DNA from: Bacillus ectoiniformans
Lineage (GTDB): Bacteria > Bacillota > Bacilli > Bacillales > Domibacillaceae
Direction: 5' to 3'
NCBI RefSeq assembly: GCF_016908875.1
Contig: NZ_JAFBES010000008.1
Location: 62,001 to 126,000 of the forward strand
DNA: 64,000 nucleotides
Below are positions 26,227 through 34,718 of the stretch, one piece after another; the stretch's first letter is position 1, and each line of letters starts with the position of its first letter. The position numbers and the translations under genes are program-made. The notes below the pieces were generated by a model that saw only the letters and a program-made list of their open reading frames with translations, was not told the DNA's origin and did no database searches.

Positions 26227-26865
26227 TTACTTCCATGTCGTGATGTCATCAATTGGGAATCGGACAGACTCATATCCTTCTTCCGCTGCTTTTCCAATCG
26301 AAATCAGCATAACAGGAATCAATCGTTCTTTGTCTAATCCATAGGCCTCTGCTATTTTTTCTTTCTCGAATCCACCAATAGGGTTGGTCGCATATCCGCG
26401 CGCTTGAGCAGAAAGCATAATTTGCATGGAAACAAGTCCCGCATCAATGAAATTTAAAGCCTTCATTTCTTCTGCTGGAATTCCACTCAGCAGCCCTTTA
26501 ATTGCAGGAACTTGACGGTCTTTCACCTCAGCAGGCATCTTCCCTTGTTCCACCGCCATCCCATAAATTTCTTCTATTGTATCCAAGCTCTTCATATCTA
26601 CAAATACAGCAATTACTGCGGAAGAGGTCTCCACTTGCACACCGTTAAACTTAGCTAGCTCTTTTAACGTCTCCTTGCCCTCTTCACTGTCAATCACTAA
26701 AAAGCGCCAAGGCTGAAGGTTCACTGAAGAAGGGGCTAACGTCGCTTCTTGTAAAATCTCCTTCATTTCTTCTTCTGAAATCTTTACGTTTGGATCATAT
26801 TGACGGATGGAACGGCGACTTTTAACAACCTCTTGGTAGCTCGGTAAACCTGATGTGTTTTTCAT
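26227..26865 (-). CDS. nitroreductase-family FMN oxidoreductase
   Basis: The 212-residue protein shows the nitroreductase signatures: VKSRRSIRQYDP (FMN phosphate contact), LAPSSVNLQPWRFLVI, and near the C-terminus ARGYATNPIGGFEKEKIAEAYGL. Enzymes of this type reduce quinones or nitroaromatics with NAD(P)H as FMN-bound dimers; YodC and MhqN of B. subtilis are of this class. It lies 16 bases after the MarR-family gene and before the ABM gene, forming a three-gene operon likely controlled by that regulator. Confidence 0.88.
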   Translation of the reverse strand: MKNTSGLPSYQEVVKSRRSIRQYDPNVKISEEEMKEILQEATLAPSSVNLQPWRFLVIDSEEGKETLKELAKFNGVQVETSSAVIAVFVDMKSLDTIEEIYGMAVEQGKMPAEVKDRQVPAIKGLLSGIPAEEMKALNFIDAGLVSMQIMLSAQARGYATNPIGGFEKEKIAEAYGLDKERLIPVMLISIGKAAEEGYESVRFPIDDITTWK

Positions 26866-26881
26866 GATGTATCTCTCCTTT

Positions 26882-27328
26882 TTATTCCTGAATAGATTTT
26901 ACATTTTTTTGCACTCTTCTCAGCTGTTCAGAAAACTGGATTAATTCGTGATCGGAAAAACCATTAAATACTTTTTGTATAAATTGTTCTTTTTCTAATC
27001 GAAAAGCGTTGAGCCTGTCTCTTCCTTGTTTGGTGAGTCGAACAAAAGTAAATCGCTGATCGTCTGGATTCTTCCGGCGTGCGACCATTTCCTTTTCTTC
27101 GAGCTGCTTTAAGTGCCTAGTTACGGCCGCTCCATCAATCTTCATTTTTTTCTGCAGTTCTGTTTGACTGATTTCGTCCACTTCATAGAGAAAATGAAGA
27201 AGTTCTAACCGAGTTTGGCTAATTCCTGTGCAGCGCTCAAACTTTGGACTCATCCATTTATAAATTTCATTTAGCTGATTGATAATTTCCCCTTGTTTTG
27301 AACAATCTATTTCTTTCACCTCTTTCAT
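26882..27328 (-). CDS. MarR-family transcriptional regulator
   Basis: A 148-residue winged-helix regulator with the MarR DNA-binding core: ISQTELQKKMKIDGAAVTRHLKQLEEKEMVARRKNPDDQRFTFVRLT (helix-turn-helix followed by the D-x-R wing). One Cys lies near the N-terminus (IDCSKQ) and one at CTGISQ, possible redox sensors. ATG at 27328 follows GAGGGGTC. The genes that follow (nitroreductase, ABM monooxygenase) suggest a role like MhqR or YodB, repressing quinone detoxification; this is inference from neighbourhood. An operator was not identified with confidence. Confidence 0.88.
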   Translation of the reverse strand: MKEVKEIDCSKQGEIINQLNEIYKWMSPKFERCTGISQTRLELLHFLYEVDEISQTELQKKMKIDGAAVTRHLKQLEEKEMVARRKNPDDQRFTFVRLTKQGRDRLNAFRLEKEQFIQKVFNGFSDHELIQFSEQLRRVQKNVKSIQE

Positions 27329-27469
27329 TAATTGACCCCTCAATTATAAAGTAGGAATTTATCTCTAATTTGCCCATCAACATGAACTCACTTCTTATTT
27401 ACGAAGTAGATGTACAGTCTATCTTTTTTTAGTTGATAGGTCAAACAATATGAAAAGCAAACGAAAAAA

Positions 27470-27497
27470 AACAGACCTAAGTTCTCTTAAGCCTGTT
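27470..27497 (-). terminator. hairpin with T run on the - strand
   Basis: AACAGACCTAAG pairs with CTTAAGCCTGTT (G-T pair and one mismatch), with a T run on the - strand side. It lies upstream of the MarR gene and would stop readthrough from the TRAP side. Confidence 0.6.
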
Positions 27498-27770
27498 TCC
27501 TGATATATAAATACGATCTAATAAGATGACAAAACAAAGTTTGCAGACAATAAAAATAATAGTAAATAGCAGCCCCGCCTTCGCTTGCTATCAATGATAG
27601 CCACTCTCGCTATCCTTCCTTCTGTTTTATTGCTGCAATCATTTAATACCCGGCAGAATGAAACCAAAACAAAAAACAGGCCACTTTTAACAAATCATTG
27701 GATTGCGTTCATTCCCTTTTACGCTTGATCGAACACCTAATAGAAATAATCCGCCGTTAAAAATAGATAC
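27498..27770. other. non-coding stretch between two terminators
   Basis: Of the roughly 550 bases between the MarR gene and the TRAP permease, this part has no open frame with a ribosome binding site. It contains short inverted motifs such as ATAGCAG/TTGCTAT and AAAACAAAAAACAGGCC but no feature I can name. Confidence 0.3.
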
Positions 27771-27807
27771 GGCCGGAAGAGAATGCAAGTCGCATCCTTT
27801 TCCGGCC
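27771..27807 (-). terminator. terminator after the TRAP transporter genes
   Basis: GGCCGGAA pairs with TTCCGGCC, with an inner ATGC/GCAT pairing; on the - strand GTATCTATTTTT follows. Confidence 0.75.
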
Positions 27808-27891
27808 ATATTGGGTGTTTTATCCATAGCTAGAATCCGAGTACACATCTGCCTTTTTAGATAACGCTCTTTAGACAGGCCGATGCTCCGG

Positions 27892-29868
27892 TCAGGCTTG
27901 CCGTGAACTAGGCATCGGTTGTTCATTCTTTGATCGTGTCAAAACCTGCTGGCCAAGAATAAGCGCCAAGATGCCTAAGCCAATCACGTCTGTCCAAACT
28001 CCAGGAACGATAAGAGTAACCGATCCTGCCAGACAAAGAGCAGCGAGCGGCGTCGGAAGACTCGTAATAAAATATCTTTCAAGCGCCACACTCAAGCCGA
28101 AAATACCGATGACTGCAGTAATTGTCACCCAGACAACTTCTAAAGGATTTGAAATGTCCTGCATCAGCAGAACCGGCGAGAAGACAAAAATGTAAGGAAT
28201 GATAAACCCTGACAAAGCAAGCCGCAACGCTTCAAATCCGGTTTTGTTCGGATCAGCCCCTGCTATACCTGCTCCTGCAAAGGCCGCTAGAGCAACCGGC
28301 GGAGTGACATTCGCTAAAATACCAAAGTAGAAAACAAACATATGAGTAACAAATGGTGCTACGCCTAATTCAAGCAAGGCTGGAGCGGCCATCGTAGCCG
28401 TAATGATATAAGTCGGAATCGATGGAAGCCCCATCCCCATTACGATACAAGCCACCATCGTGAAGAACAGAGTTAAAAGCATTTCGCCCTGACCTAATAC
28501 GAGAATGGACTGAGTCAGTTTTGGCCCAAGACCTGTCAGCGTGCTGACCCCTACAATCAAGCCGACCATCGCACATGACATAGCTACCCCAAGTGCTGAA
28601 CGAACACCATCTTCCATCGCCTGCAGGATGTCTTTCACACCCATTCGCGTTTCTTTATTGAACCAGCTCACCACTACCGAGAGAACAATCGCATAAAACG
28701 CTGCATATAATGGTGTTTTTCCAGCCATTAACAAGCCAATGAGCACGACAATCGGAATTAAAAGATGACCGCCTTTTTTAAACACTTCCCATAGATTTGG
28801 CAATTCTTCTCTCGACATTCCGCTTAAGCCAAGTTTCTTCGCTCGGAAATGAATGATTAAAATAATGCCTAAATAGTATAAAAACGCAGGAAGGATCGCC
28901 GCTAGCGCAATCTGGCTGTATTGCATTCCTAGAGTCTCTGCCATAATGAATGCCGTTGCCCCCATCACAGGAGGAATAATCTGGCCTCCGACAGATGCCG
29001 TCGCTTCGACCGCGCCTGCGAATGCTGGTTTATAACCAACGCGCTTCATTAATGGAATGGTGAAAGCCCCAGTGGTTACGACATTCGCAAGTGCACTTCC
29101 GTTAATTGACCCAAGCAATCCACTCGACACAACCGCTACTTTAGCAGGTCCTCCTGATGTATGACCGGCTACACTTAATGAAATATCCGTAAAGAATTTT
29201 CCCATTCCTGACTTGTTTAAAAATGCCCCGAATAAAATAAATAGGATAATATAAGAAGCAGAAACGGAAATAGCGATTCCATAAATTCCTTCCGTTGATA
29301 AATACATATAGGTAACAATGTCTTCCACATCTTTTCCTGAGTGCTTTAATAGATCTGGAAAAGAGTGTCCGAAGAACGCATAGACAAGGAATAGCACCGT
29401 CAGAATCGTAAGCGCATTTCCTACAATCCGCCGTCCCCCTTCAATCACAACCAAAATAGTGAGCAAACCAAAGGCAATGTCTACTTTATTCGGCATATAA
29501 ATCGACATTCTCTCGGCGATCCCTTGATAATCAAAGATCATATAGCCGCCTGTCGAAAGGGCCGCAAGCATCCACAGCATATCCATGATCGACACATTAT
29601 TTGATTTCTTTTTATAAAAAGCAGGGTAAAGAATAAACACTAGCGCAGCGATCACAGCGACATGCAGCGACCGGTGCCGGAGCGCATCCAGCGGACCAAA
29701 ATAGGCCGTGTACAAATGATAACCGGCAAGGCCAATACTTAATACGAAGATGGCCCAGCGCCAAAAACCTTGATCGATCTTGCGGAATCTAGATTCACTG
29801 TCATACTTTTGCAGAACTTCTTCTTGTTCAACTGTTGCTTCTGGATTTTCTTTTAGCCTCTTTGTCAT
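27892..29868 (-). CDS. TRAP transporter fused permease (DctQ-DctM, TAXI type)
   Basis: This 658-residue polytopic membrane protein fuses the small (DctQ-like, N-terminal four helices) and large (DctM-like, about twelve helices) TRAP permease subunits, as is normal in TAXI-type systems. Recognisable stretches are GLLGSINGSALANVVTTGAFTIPLMKRVGY, EATASVGGQIIPPVMGATAFIMAE and GMGLPSIPTYIITATMAAPAL. It imports a carboxylate-type solute driven by an ion gradient; the substrate is unknown. It starts 15 bases after the TAXI binding protein stop, and both are transcribed from the sigma-54 promoter at 30946. A terminator follows at 27771. Confidence 0.93.
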   Translation of the reverse strand: MTKRLKENPEATVEQEEVLQKYDSESRFRKIDQGFWRWAIFVLSIGLAGYHLYTAYFGPLDALRHRSLHVAVIAALVFILYPAFYKKKSNNVSIMDMLWMLAALSTGGYMIFDYQGIAERMSIYMPNKVDIAFGLLTILVVIEGGRRIVGNALTILTVLFLVYAFFGHSFPDLLKHSGKDVEDIVTYMYLSTEGIYGIAISVSASYIILFILFGAFLNKSGMGKFFTDISLSVAGHTSGGPAKVAVVSSGLLGSINGSALANVVTTGAFTIPLMKRVGYKPAFAGAVEATASVGGQIIPPVMGATAFIMAETLGMQYSQIALAAILPAFLYYLGIILIIHFRAKKLGLSGMSREELPNLWEVFKKGGHLLIPIVVLIGLLMAGKTPLYAAFYAIVLSVVVSWFNKETRMGVKDILQAMEDGVRSALGVAMSCAMVGLIVGVSTLTGLGPKLTQSILVLGQGEMLLTLFFTMVACIVMGMGLPSIPTYIITATMAAPALLELGVAPFVTHMFVFYFGILANVTPPVALAAFAGAGIAGADPNKTGFEALRLALSGFIIPYIFVFSPVLLMQDISNPLEVVWVTITAVIGIFGLSVALERYFITSLPTPLAALCLAGSVTLIVPGVWTDVIGLGILALILGQQVLTRSKNEQPMPSSRQA

Positions 29869-29883
29869 GTAGATACCCCCTCT

Positions 29884-30900
29884 TTATTTATTCTGGTCTA
29901 GTACGCCCTTTTCTTTATAGTATTTCTCTGCACCTGGATGGAGTGGAAGAGGCAGTTTTTTCGCCGCTTCTTCTAGCTTAATTTTCTTAGCAGAACTATG
30001 AGCATTCTCTAAGTCCTTCTGGTTTTCAAATAGTGTTTTCGTAAGAATGTAAATGTCCTCTTCCGGCAAATCTTTATTTGTAATTAATAGGTTATTAACC
30101 ATAACTGTTTCTCTGTCTGTCTTCACGCCTTTATATGTGTCAGCAGGAATGCTTCCAACTTCGAAGGCAGGATATTTTTTTTGAAGTTTCTCAGTCAGTT
30201 CTTGTGGTACCGGAATAATTTCTACTTCATCCGAAGCTGCTAATTCCATGATTCCTGAGTTCGGATATCCAGAAGAAAGAAACGCTACATCTGTCGTGCC
30301 GTTTTTAATTCCCTCGATCCCTTCAGAGAAAGAGAGGAAATCAGCATCTACGTCGTCATACGTCAAGCCGGCTTCTTCTAATATGCGTCTGGCCATTATT
30401 TCTGTTCCGCTGCCAAGTGCCCCGACGGCTAAATCTTTTCCTTTTAAATCTTCTAATGTACGTACACCCGCTGATTTCGGAGCGACAATTTGCATGTAGT
30501 TAGGGTAAAGAGACGCTACTGCTCTTAAATTCGACAAGGCTCCTGATTTAACAAAATTCCCTTCTCCGCTGTAAGCATCCGCTACCGTATCAGCCATCGC
30601 AAAGCCAATTTCCGCTTTTCCTCGCGAAATTTTTGCAGAGTTTTCCGCAGAAGCACCAGTTGTTTGTGCGCTTGTTTGTGCGCCGAGCTTTTCACCATAT
30701 ACTTTCGCCATAGCATTGCCCAGCTGAAAGTAGATCCCAGATGTTCCTCCGGTTAAAATCGTTACTGGCTTATCGGCCATGGGCCCCTTTTCCGAAGCCT
30801 TGGCACCGCTTTCATTTCCACTTTCAGAAGCTGAGTTTCCACATGCTGCAAGCAGTAAACACAGGCTTAAAAGAATAGTCCAATTGATGAATTTCCTCAT
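29884..30900 (-). CDS. TAXI-family TRAP solute-binding lipoprotein
   Basis: The signal peptide ends with lipobox LAAC (C20), so the mature protein is a lipoprotein on the outer face of the membrane. The fold matches TAXI binding proteins: ILTGGTSGIYFQLGNAMAKVY at the N-lobe, AEIGFAMADTVADAYSG, and DLAVGALGSGTEIMARRILEEAGL. It delivers its ligand, probably a dicarboxylate or amino-acid-like compound, to the fused permease 15 bases downstream. Length 338. Upstream lie a consensus sigma-54 promoter and an inverted repeat, and beyond them a sensor kinase/NtrC-type regulator pair, so the transporter is almost certainly induced by that pair. Confidence 0.94.
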   Translation of the reverse strand: MRKFINWTILLSLCLLLAACGNSASESGNESGAKASEKGPMADKPVTILTGGTSGIYFQLGNAMAKVYGEKLGAQTSAQTTGASAENSAKISRGKAEIGFAMADTVADAYSGEGNFVKSGALSNLRAVASLYPNYMQIVAPKSAGVRTLEDLKGKDLAVGALGSGTEIMARRILEEAGLTYDDVDADFLSFSEGIEGIKNGTTDVAFLSSGYPNSGIMELAASDEVEIIPVPQELTEKLQKKYPAFEVGSIPADTYKGVKTDRETVMVNNLLITNKDLPEEDIYILTKTLFENQKDLENAHSSAKKIKLEEAAKKLPLPLHPGAEKYYKEKGVLDQNK

Positions 30901-30945
30901 TTCCTCTCACCTCAACCTTTCCAAATCTTTTCTATACTTTATCAA

Positions 30946-30961
30946 TGCAATTTTCATACCA
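30946..30961 (-). promoter_or_regulatory. sigma-54 promoter of the TRAP operon
   Basis: On the - strand TGGTATGAAAATTGCA matches TGGCACG-N4-TTGCW with invariant GG and GC correctly spaced. It lies about 46 bases before the TAXI start codon. Confidence 0.87.
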
Positions 30962-30984
30962 TTTTTAAAATTCAGTTAAATAAA

Positions 30985-31005
30985 CCGTTTTAAAAAGTAA
31001 AACGG
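30985..31005 (-). promoter_or_regulatory. candidate upstream activator site for the NtrC-type regulator
   Basis: CCGTTTT-N7-AAAACGG is a perfect 7-base inverted repeat located 24 bases upstream of the sigma-54 promoter. Its position and symmetry suit a Fis-HTH dimer, though sigma-54 activator sites are often further away. Only one copy was found. Confidence 0.45.
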
Positions 31006-31010
31006 CAAAA

Positions 31011-31050
31011 AATGCCGGTTTGCTGCGGCAAAATATTCCGCACCGGCATT
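31011..31050. terminator. bidirectional terminator after the response regulator gene
   Basis: AATGCCGGT pairs with ACCGGCATT, with an inner GCGG/CCGC stem, flanked by A and T runs on both sides. It sits between the regulator stop and the TRAP promoter region. Confidence 0.8.
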
Positions 31051-31059
31051 TTTTTCTCT

Positions 31060-32439
31060 TCATTCTTCCTCACGATACAGCTGCAGTTTATTTCTAAGAT
31101 TTCGTTCGCTTATTCCTAGAATCTCTACAGTCTGCTTGCGGTTTCCTCCACAATGGTCGAGCACCGCTTCGATCATCAGCCTTTCTGCTTCTTTCATAGT
31201 GGATTGTATCGGGACTTGCACGACATCCTTTCCTTTCATCATTGGGTTTATATTGATATTGGATGAATGATCGTCTCTTAACGCCACCGGTAAATCTTCC
31301 ACAGATATGATACGGTTTTTAGCCATAGCGACCGCATACTCAAGTGTGTTGCCTAGCTGCCGTATATTGCCCGGGTAATCATAGGCAATTAACTTTTCAT
31401 AGGCCTCTTGTGAGAGCGTGGGCAATGGACGCTGCATTTCTTCTGCATATTTCTTTAAGAAGTATTGAATAAGTAAAGGAATATCTTCTGTCCGTTCTCG
31501 CAATAAAGGCAGATCGATCGGAAGGACATTTAAGCGAAAATATAAGTCTTCACGAAACGTCCCTTCTTCCACCATCTGCTGCAGCTGCTTATTTGTTGCG
31601 CTGATGATTCGCACATCTACTTTTTTGGTTTCTGTTGAACCAAGGGGAGTAATTTCTCTTTCTTGAAGAACACGGAGCATTTTAGCCTGAAGGGACAACG
31701 GCATTTCTCCAATCTCATCTAAGAAAAGTGTTCCACCATCTGCAGCTGTCAATTTTCCCGCTTGATTCCCCAACGCTCCAGTAAACGCTCCTTTTACATA
31801 GCCAAACAATTCACTTTCCAAAAGGGGTTCTGGAATCGCCGCACAATTCACTGAAATGAAAGGTCCATTTTTCCTTTTTCCTTGCCGATGAATCGCACGT
31901 GCAACCAGCTCTTTCCCGGTGCCGCTTTCTCCAAAAATGAGCACGCTTGAATCGATATCCTTCACTCGTTCAATGATTGAAAATACCTGCTTCATCGCCG
32001 GGCTTTCACCAATCATTTGATCGTAGCCTTTAATTTTTTCAATCGTTTCACTTAACTCCCGAACTTTATCCTGAAGCCCTTTATGTTCAAGGGCTTTTTC
32101 AATTAATAAATACAGCTCATCAATATCAAGCGGCTTCGTAATATAATGATAGGCTCCTCGTTTGATCGCTTCTACGGATGATTCGATTGTGCCGTAAGCC
32201 GTCATCATGATCACGGCTGCTGCGGGTTGAATTTCTTTAATCTCTGTCAGAACTTCCAGCCCGTCATATTCACCTAGCCGCCAGTCCAAGAGCACAGCAT
32301 CTACCGGCCTGGTTCTCAGCACATCATACGACTTTTGAACATCGGTCATAGCGGTTACCTCATACTCATTTTCAAGTGCAAACCGCAGGGCAGAACCGAT
32401 GGCTAATTCATCATCAAGAATGAGAATAGATGGTTTCAC
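31060..32439 (-). CDS. NtrC-type sigma-54 response regulator controlling the TRAP operon
   Basis: Three domains are visible in 459 residues. The receiver has phospho-acceptor D52 (VLLDWRLGEYDG) and a K-P switch (ITKPLD). The AAA+ domain has GESGTGKE, the sigma-54 contact loop GAFTGA, FLDEIGEMP and YPGNIRQL. The Fis-type helix-turn-helix at the C-terminus reads GGNRKQTVEILGISERNLRNKL. It is the response regulator of the kinase whose gene overlaps its start by 26 bases. Consensus sigma-54 promoter and inverted repeat sequences lie in front of the adjacent TRAP genes, so these are its probable target. Confidence 0.95.
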   Translation of the reverse strand: MKPSILILDDELAIGSALRFALENEYEVTAMTDVQKSYDVLRTRPVDAVLLDWRLGEYDGLEVLTEIKEIQPAAAVIMMTAYGTIESSVEAIKRGAYHYITKPLDIDELYLLIEKALEHKGLQDKVRELSETIEKIKGYDQMIGESPAMKQVFSIIERVKDIDSSVLIFGESGTGKELVARAIHRQGKRKNGPFISVNCAAIPEPLLESELFGYVKGAFTGALGNQAGKLTAADGGTLFLDEIGEMPLSLQAKMLRVLQEREITPLGSTETKKVDVRIISATNKQLQQMVEEGTFREDLYFRLNVLPIDLPLLRERTEDIPLLIQYFLKKYAEEMQRPLPTLSQEAYEKLIAYDYPGNIRQLGNTLEYAVAMAKNRIISVEDLPVALRDDHSSNININPMMKGKDVVQVPIQSTMKEAERLMIEAVLDHCGGNRKQTVEILGISERNLRNKLQLYREEE

Positions 32440-34471
32440 TCGACTCTTCTCCTCCCTCGTCTGATATTGGAAGCATCACTGTAAATACCGTTCCTGCTTC
32501 CTGTTTTGATTCAACATTCATTTCTCCATTATTTTCTTTAATCCACTGATAGCAAAGTGTTAATCCAAGCCCGACTCCATGCGGTTTGGTTGTGTAAAAA
32601 GGCTCGGCTAAATGGGACATTTCTTCTTGATTCATCCCGCAGCCTGTATCTTTCACCTCTATCCATCCTAGATGATTAGAAGTAAATGCTTGAATCGTAA
32701 GAACCTTTTCTTTGCTCACTTCCATCGCATCTTGTGCATTCAGCATTAAGTTTAATAACACTTGTTTCATCTGATCAGGATCGCAATACAACTGCATATC
32801 CGGCTCTATCTCCATTTCCAGACGGATGCCTTGTTTCTTCAGTGTAGGCTGAATTATCGCAGCAATGGACTGGAGAAACGGGTCGGCTGAAAAAACTTTC
32901 TTCCTCGGATATTTCGGACGGGCATAATCCAGTAAATTCTCTACAATCCGATTCATTCGATTCAATGCTTCCGGGACATGCTTCATCAGTTCTCCACGAA
33001 ACGCGGGATCTTCATATTTCTTCGGCAAAAGATCAATAAATGTTTTCATAAATGTCAGTGGGTTGCGTATTTCATGAGCTACACCGGCAACCAGCTGCCC
33101 TAGTGCCCGCATTTTCTCTTGTGTCGCAAGCTTCTTCTCTAGCTTTCTTTCCTCTGAACGGTCAGCCAAAGTCAGTAAATATCCATTCATTTGACGACTT
33201 TCTTCATATAAAGGGATCAAGCGATACAGAATAAATCGCCGCTCGCCGTTTATTTCATCTTCTACTTCGTCAGAAACTAGCATAGGCACAGGCTTTTCTT
33301 GAAACATCTCTGCATGCGTATGAAACAATTGTTGGATTAACGGCTGCTTATGTATATCGTTTGTATGTATGGATAAGAGATTTTGAAGGCCGAGCATCTC
33401 CTTGGCTCGCTGATTAATACTTGTTAATTGACAGGTGCGGTCAAATGTCAGGATGCCATAATACATATGATTGATAATTTGGGTTTTAAACGCGTTAGCT
33501 TCAGAAATGGCTTGCTGCTGAACTTCAAGCTGGCGGTTCGCATCGGCAAGGGCATGCGTCCGTTTTTTCACTTCCTTTTTCAGACGCTGATTCCATACAT
33601 AAGCGAGCCAAAGGACAAGTAACGCTAGACTGATCAGAACGATCAGAACAATGATCCAATTTCTTAATTCCTTTAGCTGTTCATCAGGTGACGGAGCAAA
33701 CCATTCGGCATATAGCTTTTGATACTCCCCATTGGCCTGCATGTGAGAAAGAGATCGATTAATTAATGATAGAAGCTCTGTTTCCCGAGGTTGAACAGCT
33801 GCCGCGAATTCTGTAGGAACACCTAAATTATTGATAATCGTATATTGTTCTTGTCTGCCTGACTGTTTCAGGTAATATTCAGCGGTCCATTTATTGGAGA
33901 AAAGCGCATCCGCTCTGCCCATCATCAGAAAGTTCAAGGCGTCTTCTTGATTAAGTGCCAGCTGAAATTCCACACGTCTAATATTCAATAGCAGTTCAAA
34001 GGAATTAGGTTCGTATTGCATAGCAATCGTATTCCCGCGAAGATCCGTTAAGGAATCAACAGATGCAGCATCAATTTTCGGGACTACTACCGCATCTGCC
34101 ATCGTGAAATAGGGCTCCGAAAACTGAAATCGTTCGCTCTGTTCAGCTGAATATTTCATCCCTATCACCGCATCGACTTTTCCTTCTTGTAAAGCTTGTA
34201 CAGCTTGATGCAAATCCATTGGTATATACTGAAATTCTACTTCTTCCTTCTCCGCTATTTCTTTAAAGATATCTATGCTGAACCCTGTAAATTTACCAGC
34301 ATCGTCTATATATGAGAAAGGAGCCAAATGCTTTTCCCCGGCGATCCGGTACACCTTCTTTTCCGAAGGGGAATCCACTTTTATGGCGCGGTCAATTAAA
34401 CTAGCTTGTACGGAAGGTGTGTACAGATTAAAGAGCATACCGAAGCATATGTATAATGCCATTTTCCGCAT
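32414..34471 (-). CDS. membrane sensor histidine kinase with SBP_bac_3 extracytoplasmic domain
   Basis: The protein has a signal peptide (residues 1-23) and a periplasmic-binding-protein type sensor domain (about 40-265; PFSYIDDAGKFTGFSIDIF, AMQYEPNSF). A membrane helix follows at about 272-292 (WIIVLIVLISLALLVLWLAY), then a PAS-like segment and HisKA with the phospho-accepting His in VAHEIRNPLTF. The ATPase domain has LNLMLNAQDAM (N box), DTGCGMN (G1) and GVGLGLTLCY (G2). It should detect an external solute, plausibly the TRAP substrate, and phosphorylate the NtrC-type regulator whose gene overlaps its end. Start ATG 34471 follows AAGGAGAG with a long spacer. Confidence 0.94.
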   Translation of the reverse strand: MRKMALYICFGMLFNLYTPSVQASLIDRAIKVDSPSEKKVYRIAGEKHLAPFSYIDDAGKFTGFSIDIFKEIAEKEEVEFQYIPMDLHQAVQALQEGKVDAVIGMKYSAEQSERFQFSEPYFTMADAVVVPKIDAASVDSLTDLRGNTIAMQYEPNSFELLLNIRRVEFQLALNQEDALNFLMMGRADALFSNKWTAEYYLKQSGRQEQYTIINNLGVPTEFAAAVQPRETELLSLINRSLSHMQANGEYQKLYAEWFAPSPDEQLKELRNWIIVLIVLISLALLVLWLAYVWNQRLKKEVKKRTHALADANRQLEVQQQAISEANAFKTQIINHMYYGILTFDRTCQLTSINQRAKEMLGLQNLLSIHTNDIHKQPLIQQLFHTHAEMFQEKPVPMLVSDEVEDEINGERRFILYRLIPLYEESRQMNGYLLTLADRSEERKLEKKLATQEKMRALGQLVAGVAHEIRNPLTFMKTFIDLLPKKYEDPAFRGELMKHVPEALNRMNRIVENLLDYARPKYPRKKVFSADPFLQSIAAIIQPTLKKQGIRLEMEIEPDMQLYCDPDQMKQVLLNLMLNAQDAMEVSKEKVLTIQAFTSNHLGWIEVKDTGCGMNQEEMSHLAEPFYTTKPHGVGLGLTLCYQWIKENNGEMNVESKQEAGTVFTVMLPISDEGGEESSETIYSHS

Positions 34472-34718
34472 AGAGACCCGCTCTCCTTTTTAGAATTTTT
34501 TCACTATTGTAACACAATCCTTATTCCTAATATTCCAAGCAAACGATTTATGCACTAAAGACCTATGTCATTAAAATTATTTTTGTCCTAAATTTGCCTT
34601 TTTAATATTTCTCATCCCTTCTAAAATAAGGTATGATGACAATATAAACCTTAAATCTTAAAATATTCCACATTTATTAATTTAGTATTTAAATATATAG
34701 AGATGGGACTGACGGCTA

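Noticed and set aside
27687-27926. 79-codon - strand frame at the end of the TRAP permease gene
   Set aside because: It spans the permease terminator hairpin, has no ribosome site and shows no domain.
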